Assembly: GCF_029760955.1 (NCBI RefSeq)
Contig: NZ_CP121682.1
Span: 372,001 to 436,000, forward strand
Reading direction: 5' to 3'
From: Streptomyces cathayae
GTDB taxonomy: Bacteria; Actinomycetota; Actinomycetes; Streptomycetales; Streptomycetaceae
DNA length: 64,000 nucleotides
A program made the translations under genes and the position numbers. A model generated the notes under the pieces. The model searched no databases. It was given only the letters and a program-made list of their open reading frames with translations, and was not told where the DNA came from. Positions 53,834 through 62,065 of this stretch are shown piece by piece (positions within the stretch are counted from its first letter, which is position 1; the number at the start of each line of letters is the position of its first letter).

Positions 53834-55399
53834 TCAGGCCGAGCCGTAGACCTCGCGCACGTTGTCACGGGGTGCCGGCCTGGTCCCGGCGGCCGGTCCC
53901 TCCGCGAAGGCCCGGAGCAGGTTCTCGGTGGTACGGGTCACGAAGGCTCCGGTGCGCGCGTCCATGCCGTGGTTGCGGCCGTTCTCCCCCGTCCCGGCCA
54001 TCAGGCCCTCGACCCATCGCATCGTCCCGGACGCGAAGACCCCGGCCCCGCTCGGCATCGTGTAGTACGCCGAATCGGAGTGGCTTCTCCTCCCGTTGCA
54101 GACCAGCGGGGAGTGGGCGACGATCTCGATCGGCGCGTCCGGAAGCGATCCCGGGGTGACACGGTCGTATTCGACGCCGACGAGATGGGTGAAGGAGTCA
54201 CCCCGCTTGACTCCGGTGCCCGCGAAGAGCCAGTGATCGGCGTTGTGGACGACATAGGGGGCGTTCACGGGATAGCCCTCGTAGAGGACTCCCGTCAAGG
54301 ACGATTCCGGGTCGGGCTCGGGTGCCTGGCGGAAGTCGGTGGTCACCAGGGCGCCGTGGCGGGGATACAGGGGATCGTGGCGGTGGTCGGTCTTGTAGCA
54401 GACCACGGTGCGGTCCCCTTCCTCGAGCCTGATCCGTCGAAAGCAGGTGTTCGCGCCGAGGAAGGCCAGATTGGTTCCGGCGTCGCGGGCCCGGGTCATG
54501 GACTGCCGCTGCTGGGGTGTCCAGTATTCGTCGTGGCCGAGCGTGACCGCGGACACGACACCCCGCAGCACCGCCGGGTCTCGGTGGATGTCGACGCCGG
54601 TGGTGTACGCCAGCGGTATGCCCAGCCGCTCCGCGAGGACGACCACGGCCCGCTCGTGCACCAGGAACTTCTCGGCTCCGTCGCTGTCGTAGGGCCGGGC
54701 GAAGGAGACGGCCAGGGCACGCATTCCGTACGACCCGTCGTCGCCCTCGTAAAGGCTGTAGCCGCCCCACAGGTTGTACGCCTGCCAGGTCGCCGGCGCA
54801 TGGATCAGCAGGGTCCTCCCCCTGGCGGTCGCCGAGCGGACGATCAGAGGGACGTACCGCTGGTGGCCGCTCGAAGCGTCCAGCCGCAGCAGGTAGGCGC
54901 CCTCCGGCCAGCCCTCGGTGCGCACCTCGGCCGTCCGCTCCCATCCGGCTCGCACCGTACGCGTGGCGGAGAGCAGGTGCGACGCAGCCTGGACCCGGCC
55001 GTCCATCGTTTCGGAGCGCCAGACCAGCCTGGCCTGTGCACCGCCGTACCAGCCGACCCGGTACGCCGAAACGCGGAAAACGGGGGAGGTGGTCGAGACG
55101 TACAGCCCGAACCCTTCTCCCGGCAGGACACTCGACTTGTCGGTGTAGCCGACGACGTCCTCGGGCCGGCCCGTCGCGCGCAGACGCCAGTCGGGGTCGC
55201 CATGCCGGGAACGCTCGGACGGCCCGGTCGAAGCCCCGGGATCCCCGCCCGCCGGTGCGTCGCAGCCGCTCAGCGCCGTACCGGCGGCGCAGGCACCTGC
55301 CCCGGCGACGGCTCCCAGAAAACGTCTGCGACTCAGCGCGGTCCCGGGACTGTCGGCCTCGTCTTCGAGGTGCTCCGTATTTCCGTCCATACCGTCCAT
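53834..55399 (-). CDS. Tat-exported dimethylformamidase beta-subunit-like protein
   Basis: A 521-residue protein. The N-terminus has a twin-arginine signal with lipobox (SRRRFLGAVAGAGACAAG, then ALSGC), so it is probably a Tat-exported lipoprotein. The rest matches the N,N-dimethylformamidase beta-subunit-like domain: VGYTDKSSVLPGEGFGLYVS, YRVGWYGGAQARLVW, LGHDEYWTPQQRQSM, GANTCFRRIRLEEG. Most actinobacterial members lie in glycan-related loci and their reaction is unknown. The start is uncertain: ATG 55399 and 55390 lack a good ribosome site, and a GTG further upstream is possible. A TDA/GMD triplet repeat precedes the signal. Confidence 0.82.
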   Translation of the reverse strand: MDGMDGNTEHLEDEADSPGTALSRRRFLGAVAGAGACAAGTALSGCDAPAGGDPGASTGPSERSRHGDPDWRLRATGRPEDVVGYTDKSSVLPGEGFGLYVSTTSPVFRVSAYRVGWYGGAQARLVWRSETMDGRVQAASHLLSATRTVRAGWERTAEVRTEGWPEGAYLLRLDASSGHQRYVPLIVRSATARGRTLLIHAPATWQAYNLWGGYSLYEGDDGSYGMRALAVSFARPYDSDGAEKFLVHERAVVVLAERLGIPLAYTTGVDIHRDPAVLRGVVSAVTLGHDEYWTPQQRQSMTRARDAGTNLAFLGANTCFRRIRLEEGDRTVVCYKTDHRHDPLYPRHGALVTTDFRQAPEPDPESSLTGVLYEGYPVNAPYVVHNADHWLFAGTGVKRGDSFTHLVGVEYDRVTPGSLPDAPIEIVAHSPLVCNGRRSHSDSAYYTMPSGAGVFASGTMRWVEGLMAGTGENGRNHGMDARTGAFVTRTTENLLRAFAEGPAAGTRPAPRDNVREVYGSA

Positions 55400-55747
55400 A
55401 CCGTCCGTCGCGTCCGTCGCGTCCGTCGAACCGCCCAGAGAGACGTGCACAGATCCGTACCACGTGCGTGAAGGGCTGTGCTCTTGTCGCCATCGTGGAC
55501 GAGTCCACGACCTCCGGCATTTCCATGGACCCGAAAGCTCCCAGGACGGTCGGCATCGCGACTGCGGCATATGTCGCTGCTCCCCCGGGCCGGTACGCCG
55601 TCACGGGGTGCCGATCGGCCCGACTGCTCAGACCCTTGTGGGCGCGGTGCTCGGCCGAGGGCATGGCCTCGCGGTGCGCCGCTGTTCCGCCCTTCGTCGA
55701 GCGTTGCCGACGTGGTCAGATTTTCCGGAGCGAACGGTGCGGTGCGG
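55400..55747. other. 348-base gap without recognised gene
   Basis: It lies between the beta-propeller gene end and the dimethylformamidase-like gene start on the minus strand. A 9-base repeat at 55382-55436 (CCATACCGT, then CGCGTCCGT units) spans the uncertain start of the latter. No gene or hairpin was recognised. Confidence 0.35.
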
Positions 55748-56929
55748 TCAGCGGAAGACGCCGGTGTGGCCGAGCGAGTAACGGCCGGGCTGCGGGAAGA
55801 CAGCCAGCCCGTGAGGTCCGTCGCCGACCGGGATCCTGGCCAACTGCTTGCCGCTGATGGTGTCGATCGCGTACACCTCGGCGTCGTAACGCCCGGACAG
55901 CCACAGCACCTTGCCGTCCGCGGACACTCCGCCCATGTCGGGGCTGCCACCGTCGGGCAGGTGCCACTTCTCGGTCAGCTTGTCGGCTGCGAAGTCGAAG
56001 ACGGAGACCGATCCCTCGTCCCGGTTGGTGACGTACATCCGTCTGGAGTCGCGGCTGATGTAGAGCCCGTGGCAGCCCTTGCCAGTGGGCAGCAGTTTCG
56101 GGGCGGTGAACTTCTCGGCGTCGAGCACCCACATGCCGTGCGCCATCATGTCGGCGATGTAGAAGGTCTTGCCGTCCGGCGAGAGCTTGACGTCCTGTGG
56201 CATCGCACCCTTCATCGGCAGCTTCTGCTGCCCTACGACCTTCATCTTCTCCGTGTCGACCTTGAGGAGTTCGCCGGAGAACTCGCAGGAGACGATGAAG
56301 TACCGTCCGTCCGCCGTGAAGTCGGCATGGTTGACACCCGCGCAGCTCACCGGGACGGTCTTGGCCCGCTCCATGGTCTTCGGGTCACGGAAAACCAGTT
56401 CACGGTCCATCGAGGCCATGACGACGGCGTACTTGCCGTTCGGGGTGAAGTAGAGGTTGTACGGGTCGGAGACCTTTACGGTGCGGCCGGTCTTCCCGGT
56501 GGCCGGGTCGATGGCAGTGAGGCTGTCTCCGCGGTTGTTGTTGACCCAAAGGGTCTTCATGTCCCAGGACGGGACGACATGCTGCGGCTGGTTGCCGACG
56601 GGGAGGGTCTCGATGACCTTGTACGTCGACGGGTCGATCACCGACACCGTGTGGGAGCCGTTGTTGGGGACGTACACCCGGGACGGGAAGTCTTTGACCG
56701 CCGGTGCGAGCTTTCCCGCCCGGTCGGCCGCGTAGATGTCCTTCGGGTCGAGCACGGGTGGCATCCCGGGCAGTCCCTGCGGGGGATCGGCCCGCCCGGG
56801 CTCGGTCAGCGCCGTGGCCTCGGTGCGGGACTGCGCGGGTCGGCCTTCGTCGCCGGCGCAGGCGGCCAGTGCGGCGACGAGCACGCCCGCGAGCAGGGCG
56901 GTGGCGGTGGTGTGCGGGGAGGGAAGCAT
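55748..56929 (-). CDS. YncE-like beta-propeller lipoprotein
   Basis: A 393-residue lipoprotein (lipobox LAAC after a 22-residue signal). The body is a seven-bladed propeller with repeated NNGSHTVSVIDPSTYKVI, NNRGDSLTAIDPATG, and VTNRDEGSVSVFDF units, the YncE/40-residue YVTN pattern. It is likely a surface protein that binds a wall polymer or nucleic acid. Its ATG overlaps the stop of the polysaccharide deacetylase (ATGA), so the two are co-translated, in keeping with a cell-envelope role. Confidence 0.9.
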   Translation of the reverse strand: MLPSPHTTATALLAGVLVAALAACAGDEGRPAQSRTEATALTEPGRADPPQGLPGMPPVLDPKDIYAADRAGKLAPAVKDFPSRVYVPNNGSHTVSVIDPSTYKVIETLPVGNQPQHVVPSWDMKTLWVNNNRGDSLTAIDPATGKTGRTVKVSDPYNLYFTPNGKYAVVMASMDRELVFRDPKTMERAKTVPVSCAGVNHADFTADGRYFIVSCEFSGELLKVDTEKMKVVGQQKLPMKGAMPQDVKLSPDGKTFYIADMMAHGMWVLDAEKFTAPKLLPTGKGCHGLYISRDSRRMYVTNRDEGSVSVFDFAADKLTEKWHLPDGGSPDMGGVSADGKVLWLSGRYDAEVYAIDTISGKQLARIPVGDGPHGLAVFPQPGRYSLGHTGVFR

Positions 56930-57732
56930 CAGGTCAGCAACTCCGTGGTCGTCACCGCGCGCAGTCGGCGCCGGCTGATTTCGGTGAGCAGGAGGGGCAG
57001 TGCGGCAACCGTGTCCGGGTAGCCGAAGTGCAGGCTGACCACGGACCCGTTACGCAGTTCGCCGGCGACCTTGCGGGTGACGGCGGTGACGCCCGGAGAG
57101 GTGAAGTCGAGGGAGTCCACGTCGTAGGAGAGGAGGTGCGGGTAACCGGCCCGGACGGCGAGGCGCTGGACGAGCGGGGTGGCGTACCGGGTGCGCGACG
57201 GGCGGAACCAGGTGCCGATGGAGCCGGTGAGGCGGCGCAGGCGTTCGGCACAGCCGATGATCTCGGCGTACGCCCGCGTCTCGTCCATCGTGGAGATGTC
57301 GAGGTGGTTCTGGGTGTGGTTGCCGAGGTCGTGGCCACCGTCGAGGATCCGGCGGGCCATGGCGGGGTGGTCGTCGAGCCAGCTGCCGACGGCCAGGACG
57401 GTGAGCCGGGCTCCGGTCCGTTCGGCTTCGGCGAGGACGGTGCCGGCGAGGGCGGGGTCGCCCTGGCCGTGGAAGGTGAGGGCGACGCGGGCACGGTCAC
57501 GGGGGCCGTACTCGATCTGGACCGGGCGGCCGGGGAAGCGGCGGGGCCCCTGTGCGGGGCGTACGGCACCCGGGGCTTTCCGCGCACCAGGAGGCGGGGC
57601 ATCGTGGACAGGGGAGGCAGGGGCGGTACCACGGTTGTCCGTACAGCCTGCGGTGAGTACGCCTGCCAGGAGCGCCCCGGCGCCCGAGCGCAGCGCGCTG
57701 CGGCGGTGCACCGGTGTCTCGCGACCGTTCAT
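56929..57732 (-). CDS. polysaccharide deacetylase-like lipoprotein
   Basis: A 267-residue NodB-fold protein with a lipobox (LTAGC). The metal-binding His pair is kept in HDLGNHTQNHLD, and later motifs FRPSRTRYATP and VVSLHFGYPDTVAALP are present. The first NodB motif TFDDGP is replaced by TFHGQGD, so the usual catalytic/metal Asp pair is lost; it may be inactive or use another chemistry. Start choices are ATG 57732 or 57738. It is coupled to the downstream propeller gene. Confidence 0.85.
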   Translation of the reverse strand: MNGRETPVHRRSALRSGAGALLAGVLTAGCTDNRGTAPASPVHDAPPPGARKAPGAVRPAQGPRRFPGRPVQIEYGPRDRARVALTFHGQGDPALAGTVLAEAERTGARLTVLAVGSWLDDHPAMARRILDGGHDLGNHTQNHLDISTMDETRAYAEIIGCAERLRRLTGSIGTWFRPSRTRYATPLVQRLAVRAGYPHLLSYDVDSLDFTSPGVTAVTRKVAGELRNGSVVSLHFGYPDTVAALPLLLTEISRRRLRAVTTTELLT

Positions 57733-57989
57733 GCGCATACCGTAAGGCGGAATCATCGGAATATGCGCATTGAAGATTTCACCGCAGGGCAAATGAGGCA
57801 TCCCATGAGACCCATGGTTACGCACCAAAAGCCAGGCAGGCGAGAGGACGCACCTGAGATTCATTTCCCATGCCAGCACAATCAGAAATAATTGCCAGCT
57901 TCACGGCTTCGGCTTCGAGGTCCCCCCATCTGCCCTATTGATAAGAAACTCATGGGATTCTCGTCTTCGCCCCGGTTCCGGGCCCGGTG
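57733..57989. other. relatively AT-rich promoter region
   Basis: The stretch 57750-57960 is much poorer in G+C than the rest of the window (runs such as AATCATCGGAATATG and ATCAGAAATAATTG). It probably holds the promoter of the deacetylase operon. No operator was identified. Confidence 0.4.
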
Positions 57990-58137
57990 CAGCTTCACGA
58001 TCAGCTCTCCCACCAGCCGCCGCGTCCTCACGGTCCCGCCCCGCCGCCGACGCGGCCACCGCCCGCAACCGCACGGCCTCCTGCGCCGACGGCGACAGAC
58101 GCCGCGCGCCTCCCACCGGATCGCTCACACCACCCAT
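57990..58137 (-). mobile_element. IS630-type transposase N-terminal fragment
   Basis: From ATG 58137 the minus strand reads MGGVSDPVGGARRLSPSAQE, AVRLRAVAASAAGRDREDAA, matching the opening of IS630-family transposases (LSPSAQEALRLRAVAAL type). It loses similarity after about 45 codons. The catalytic DDE part is absent. Confidence 0.65.
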
Positions 58138-58399
58138 GCCCCAGAACCCGAACCGTTTACGGCAGGGCCATGCGATCCGACGTGTGCGTCCCCCACCGGC
58201 GACGACACCATGTCCACCACGCCGCCCGACAAGGCCAAACGGGTCATCCGCAGGCGCGTAGTCGTGTGATTGCGTTCCTGGGCCGGTGAATACGGGTCGA
58301 ATGCCTCTGGGAGTGCGGCCCCTGCCCGTGCCGGGGCCAACCGTCCCACCACCGTGCGGCGGAAAGGACCGCCCAGGCGTGCTCGGTCAGGAGACTGGT

Positions 58400-59827
58400 T
58401 TGGCGAGTCCTCAGCTTTCCGTGGTCGTACCGTGCTTCAACGAGGCCGCCGTCATCGAGAGGTTCCACGCGGCTGTCCGGAAGGTTCTCGGCCAGGTCGG
58501 CCTCGACTACGAGATCTGCTATGTGGACGACGGCAGCACCGACCGCACGCGGGACGTCATCGGCGGCCTCGGTGCCGGCGACCGACGCGTCAGATACACG
58601 GTGCTCAGCAGGAACTTCGGCAAGGAGGCCGCGATGCTCGCCGGCCTGCGCATGTCCCGGGGGCAGGCGGTGGTCCTCATCGACGCGGACCTCCAGCACC
58701 CCCCGGAACTCATCCCCCGGATGCTGGAACTCCACAAACGTGGGTACGACCAGGTGATCCCCCGGCGGACCCGCGACGGGGAGAGCATGACGCGCACCGT
58801 GCTGAGCCGCTGCTACTACGCTCTGGTGCGCCGCCTCATGGATGTGGAGGTACTCGACGGCGCCGGGGATTTCAGGCTGCTGTCACGCCAGGCGGTGGAC
58901 ACGGTGCTGTCGCTGCCGGAGACCAGCCGGTTCTCCAAGGGCATCTTCTCCTGGATCGGTTTCACGACGGTCACCTTCACCTACCGGAACGCCCAGCGGC
59001 TCGCCGGCAGCTCGAAGTGGGGAAGTCGCCGTCTGCTCAACTACGGCATCGACGGGCTGCTGTCCTTCAACAACCGACCCCTGCGGCTGGCCATCTACGC
59101 GGGCTTCTGGTGCTTTCTGGCCGCACTGGTCTACGCGGTGTGGGTGGCCTTCGACGTGGCGCTCCACGGGGCCGTCGTCCCCGGCTACACGACACTTCTG
59201 ATGGCGGTGGTGGGGCTGGGCGGAATCCAGCTGATCACCCTGGGGATCATCGGTGAATACGTGGGCCGCATCTACCACGAGGTGAAACGCCGCCCTTCCT
59301 TCGTGATCCGGGAAACCGACGAGCACCCTGCCCCGGGGCCCCGCCCTCCGCACCCCGGATCGCTCACTCATTCGAAAGGCCGTCTCGCGACAACACGGCA
59401 GTTCACGACCTTCGTGTTGATCGGATTCGTCAACACCGCCGTATACCTGGCCGTCTACGCCACCCTGCACCTGTGGATCCCGTATCTCGCGGCGCATGTC
59501 ATCGGGTATTCGGTCAGTACCGTCGGTTCCTTCCTGCTCAACTCCTGCCTCACCGTCCGGACCCGTCCGACCTGGCGCGCGTTTCTCCGCTATCCACTGT
59601 CCAGCGGATTCAACCTGGTGGCCTCCGGCGCGCTTCTCTACGTGGCCGTCAGCCGACTCGAAATGGACAAGAATGTCGCCGCCCTTGCCGCCGGAGTCCT
59701 CGTCACGCCGATCACCTTCCTACTCGTCCGCTGGGCCATCAACTCCGGCCGGCGGCCGACGGACCCTGCGGGTACCGTTCCGAACGGTCCAGCCCAGGCG
59801 GAACGGGAAGACCCCGCCCTCAGTTGA
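58400..59827 (+). CDS. GT2 glycosyltransferase fused to GtrA membrane domain
   Basis: A 475-residue fusion. Residues 5-230 are a GT-A fold family 2 transferase (LSVVVPCFNEAAVI, YVDDGSTDRT, DADLQHPPELI, and RFSKGIFSWIGF). Two membrane helices follow (about 235-300), as in dolichyl/undecaprenyl-phosphate sugar synthases. The C-terminal 130 residues are a GtrA-type four-helix domain (FVLIGFVNTAVYLAVYATLH, STVGSFLLNSCLTVRTRPTW). It should make and translocate a lipid-linked sugar. TTG 58400 is six bases after AGGAG; ATG 58301 and GTG 58286 are alternatives. The DUF6056 gene follows and may use the product. Confidence 0.88.
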   Translation: MASPQLSVVVPCFNEAAVIERFHAAVRKVLGQVGLDYEICYVDDGSTDRTRDVIGGLGAGDRRVRYTVLSRNFGKEAAMLAGLRMSRGQAVVLIDADLQHPPELIPRMLELHKRGYDQVIPRRTRDGESMTRTVLSRCYYALVRRLMDVEVLDGAGDFRLLSRQAVDTVLSLPETSRFSKGIFSWIGFTTVTFTYRNAQRLAGSSKWGSRRLLNYGIDGLLSFNNRPLRLAIYAGFWCFLAALVYAVWVAFDVALHGAVVPGYTTLLMAVVGLGGIQLITLGIIGEYVGRIYHEVKRRPSFVIRETDEHPAPGPRPPHPGSLTHSKGRLATTRQFTTFVLIGFVNTAVYLAVYATLHLWIPYLAAHVIGYSVSTVGSFLLNSCLTVRTRPTWRAFLRYPLSSGFNLVASGALLYVAVSRLEMDKNVAALAAGVLVTPITFLLVRWAINSGRRPTDPAGTVPNGPAQAEREDPALS

Positions 59828-59864
59828 CGCCGCTCGCCCGGATGCCGGGAAACACCCGGCGCCC

Positions 59865-61445
59865 GTGCGGCCCGTCGAGGAGACCGATACGGATGCGAGC
59901 GGACACGGGAGCAGGGGGAGCCCGACCCGCTCTTCCCTGCGCGCCGTCCCGGCGAGTACGGCCTTGCTGCCCCTCGTTCCGCTGGCGCTTTTCGGCGGAG
60001 CCTCATGGTTCGCACGGTGGGTACGCCCGAGCGCCGACGAGTGGTGCTTCCTGCCTCTCGTACGTGACGAAGGCTTCATGGCTCTGGTGGACCAGTTCTA
60101 TTCCACGGGCAACGGACGGATCGCCAACGGCGTGCTCGTCGCCTCCTACGCCACGTTCGGCGTGACAGGCCAGCAGTGGTACGCGGGGATCAGCGCGGCC
60201 GTGATGCTGGTTCTGCTGTGGGCGTGGGCGGCGGCACTGCTGCGGCGCACCGGGTGGCGACTGCCCCGGGGCGTCCCGCTGTTCTCCGCGGCCACGGTCC
60301 TGGCCCTCTTCTGCTTCGCCTCCACGAACACGTACAAGACCTTCTTCTGGCCGGCCTCATCGATTTCCCACACCTTCCCGCCCGTGCTCGCGGTCGCGGC
60401 CACCATGCCGGCCCTGCTCGCGACCTCGCGGCGCGGAAAAGCCCTCGCCGTCCTGTTTGCGTGCGCCGTCGGAGCCGTCCTGGGCACGCTGTCGGAGGAG
60501 ACCTCCGTGGTCGCCCTGGTGCTCCTCACCCTGGCTCTGCTGCTGGACCGCCGACTTTTCCCGGCCGGGCAGCTCGCCTTCGTACGGACCTGGTGCGCCG
60601 CCGCCGGCGCGGGCATCCTCATCGGCACCGCCGTGCTCCTCACCTCCCCCGGCTCACGGAATCGCCGCGCACGTCACCACGCGGATTCCATGTTCACGCC
60701 CGAATCAGTCTTCGCTTCGCTGCGGGAATACACGCAGGTCCTCCACACCCTGATGACGACCTGGCAGTACGTCGGCGCGATCGCCGTGGGCGTGTTGATC
60801 GGCGTCCTCGCCCGCCGCGCGGACGGGGGCGTCCCCCGGCCCGATCGCAGGGCACCGCTGCTTCTGGTATCCGGGGCGGCGGCTCTGCTGTTCTCCGGAT
60901 ACGCGTGCACGGTGATCGCCTATCCGGCGTTCGGCCCCTCGGTCGCGACCGCCAACAGGCTGTGGAACGACTACCTGTTCCCGCTGCTCCTCCTGCTCGT
61001 CGGCGCGGGCGGTCTCCTCGGGAACCTGGCGGTGCGGCACTACCGGCGCGGCGCGGTCCCGGTGGCCGCGGCCGCCGCGATCCTGTGCGTGTGCGTCACG
61101 GCCGTACTCGCCGTGTCCCTGCACGACCTGGAGTCGGACATGCGGGTGCGAGCCAGGGCCTGGGACAGCCAGGACCGCCTGCTCCGGGAGCAGGCCGCAG
61201 CGGGGGCCACGGTGCTGCCCTACAAGCCGCTCGTCGTCAGCAGCATGCTGGAACCGTTCGGCAGCGATGAGCGGCCATGGCCTGCCTCCTGTGTCGCTCG
61301 CTACTACCAGGTGGAGAAGGTCACGGACGGAACGGAACATCGAGGTCGGGGCGTTGCCCGAGCAGGCCCGCCACGGCCCGGCCCGCAAGAGGCTCCTCGG
61401 CACCGGCACCGGACAGACCCACTGGCCACGGACCTGAAGCGGTGA
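59865..61445 (+). CDS. DUF6056 family polytopic membrane protein (copy 2)
   Basis: A 526-residue paralogue of 51115-52608 with matching landmarks: RWVRPSADEWCFLPLVRDEG, NTYKTFFWPASSISHTFPPV, GTLSEETSV, LTSPGSRNRR and SCVARYYQVEK. The last 45 residues after VEKVTDGTE have no counterpart in copy 1 and run over the antisense response-regulator relic, so the natural stop may have been lost. GTG 59865 is chosen by alignment with copy 1. It follows the GT2-GtrA gene and probably acts with it in glycosylating an envelope polymer. Confidence 0.83.
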   Translation: MRPVEETDTDASGHGSRGSPTRSSLRAVPASTALLPLVPLALFGGASWFARWVRPSADEWCFLPLVRDEGFMALVDQFYSTGNGRIANGVLVASYATFGVTGQQWYAGISAAVMLVLLWAWAAALLRRTGWRLPRGVPLFSAATVLALFCFASTNTYKTFFWPASSISHTFPPVLAVAATMPALLATSRRGKALAVLFACAVGAVLGTLSEETSVVALVLLTLALLLDRRLFPAGQLAFVRTWCAAAGAGILIGTAVLLTSPGSRNRRARHHADSMFTPESVFASLREYTQVLHTLMTTWQYVGAIAVGVLIGVLARRADGGVPRPDRRAPLLLVSGAAALLFSGYACTVIAYPAFGPSVATANRLWNDYLFPLLLLLVGAGGLLGNLAVRHYRRGAVPVAAAAAILCVCVTAVLAVSLHDLESDMRVRARAWDSQDRLLREQAAAGATVLPYKPLVVSSMLEPFGSDERPWPASCVARYYQVEKVTDGTEHRGRGVARAGPPRPGPQEAPRHRHRTDPLATDLKR

Positions 61446-61803
61446 CCCGCGAAGTGCGGCCCAGCGCAGGCCAGGGGCTACCCGCAGACGGGCGGCAGGG
61501 TCGGTCAGGTGGAACGGCTTGGACAGGCAGTCGATGGGCGGTCGGGAGGACGGCCGGGAAAAAGGACCTGTGGGCGCGCATCGCCCGGCACGCGTCCCGG
61601 TCGTCGACGTCGAGCAGACCGATACCGGGGACGGCGGAGATGCCGGAGGTGGCCGGACGCGGGGTGGGAGCGCGCCGTCCGGCGCGGGAACGGTGTCGAC
61701 GTCCTCGTCGTAGTCCTCGCGGCAGCGCGTCACGCAGGGCGTGATCGTCCTCGACGACCAGGACACTCGGGCGGCCGAGGCCGGCGGTGGCGGGGGTGCG
61801 CAC
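61440..61803 (-). pseudogene. decayed OmpR-type response regulator gene
   Basis: The minus strand has SVLVVEDDHALRDAL (acidic pocket), then in another frame EDYDEDVDTVPAPDGA, then LLDVDDRDACRAMRAH, and CLSKPFHLTDPAARLRVA (the KPF signature). Frames change several times, the phosphoacceptor segment is damaged, and no DNA-binding domain remains. Confidence 0.65.
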
Positions 61804-61895
61804 GGTCGACAGACCAGGAGCGGGCCGGGCCGCCGGGCCGCCCGCCCGCCTGCCTCAGCGTGAACACGGAGCCGGAACCCGGCCTCACCGCACCC

Positions 61896-61936
61896 GACAC
61901 ACCGTCAGGCACTCACGCGCCCCACAACGTGACAGC
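61896..61936 (+). repeat. two-block repeat, copy 2
   Basis: It has the same two identical blocks and 11-base spacing as copy 1 (48728-48768). Differences outside the blocks include third-codon-position changes in the frame that reads DTPSGT..P.NVTAP. Confidence 0.6.
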
Positions 61937-62065
61937 TCCCGGCCGCCGCCTTGGCCGGCCCGGTGCGCGGCGTCGAACGCGTCCGGGCTCGCCTTGGCGA
62001 GTTCACCCGTTCACCGCACTCCGCGGAGCGCCTCCGAGGGCTCCCCAGCCTCTAGGGTCGCTCGC

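Noticed and set aside
55382..55436. A short repeat array resembling CRISPR or a minisatellite
   Set aside because: Units are only 9 bases, without spacers, and keep a coding triplet pattern (TDA, GMD) at the start of the dimethylformamidase-like gene.
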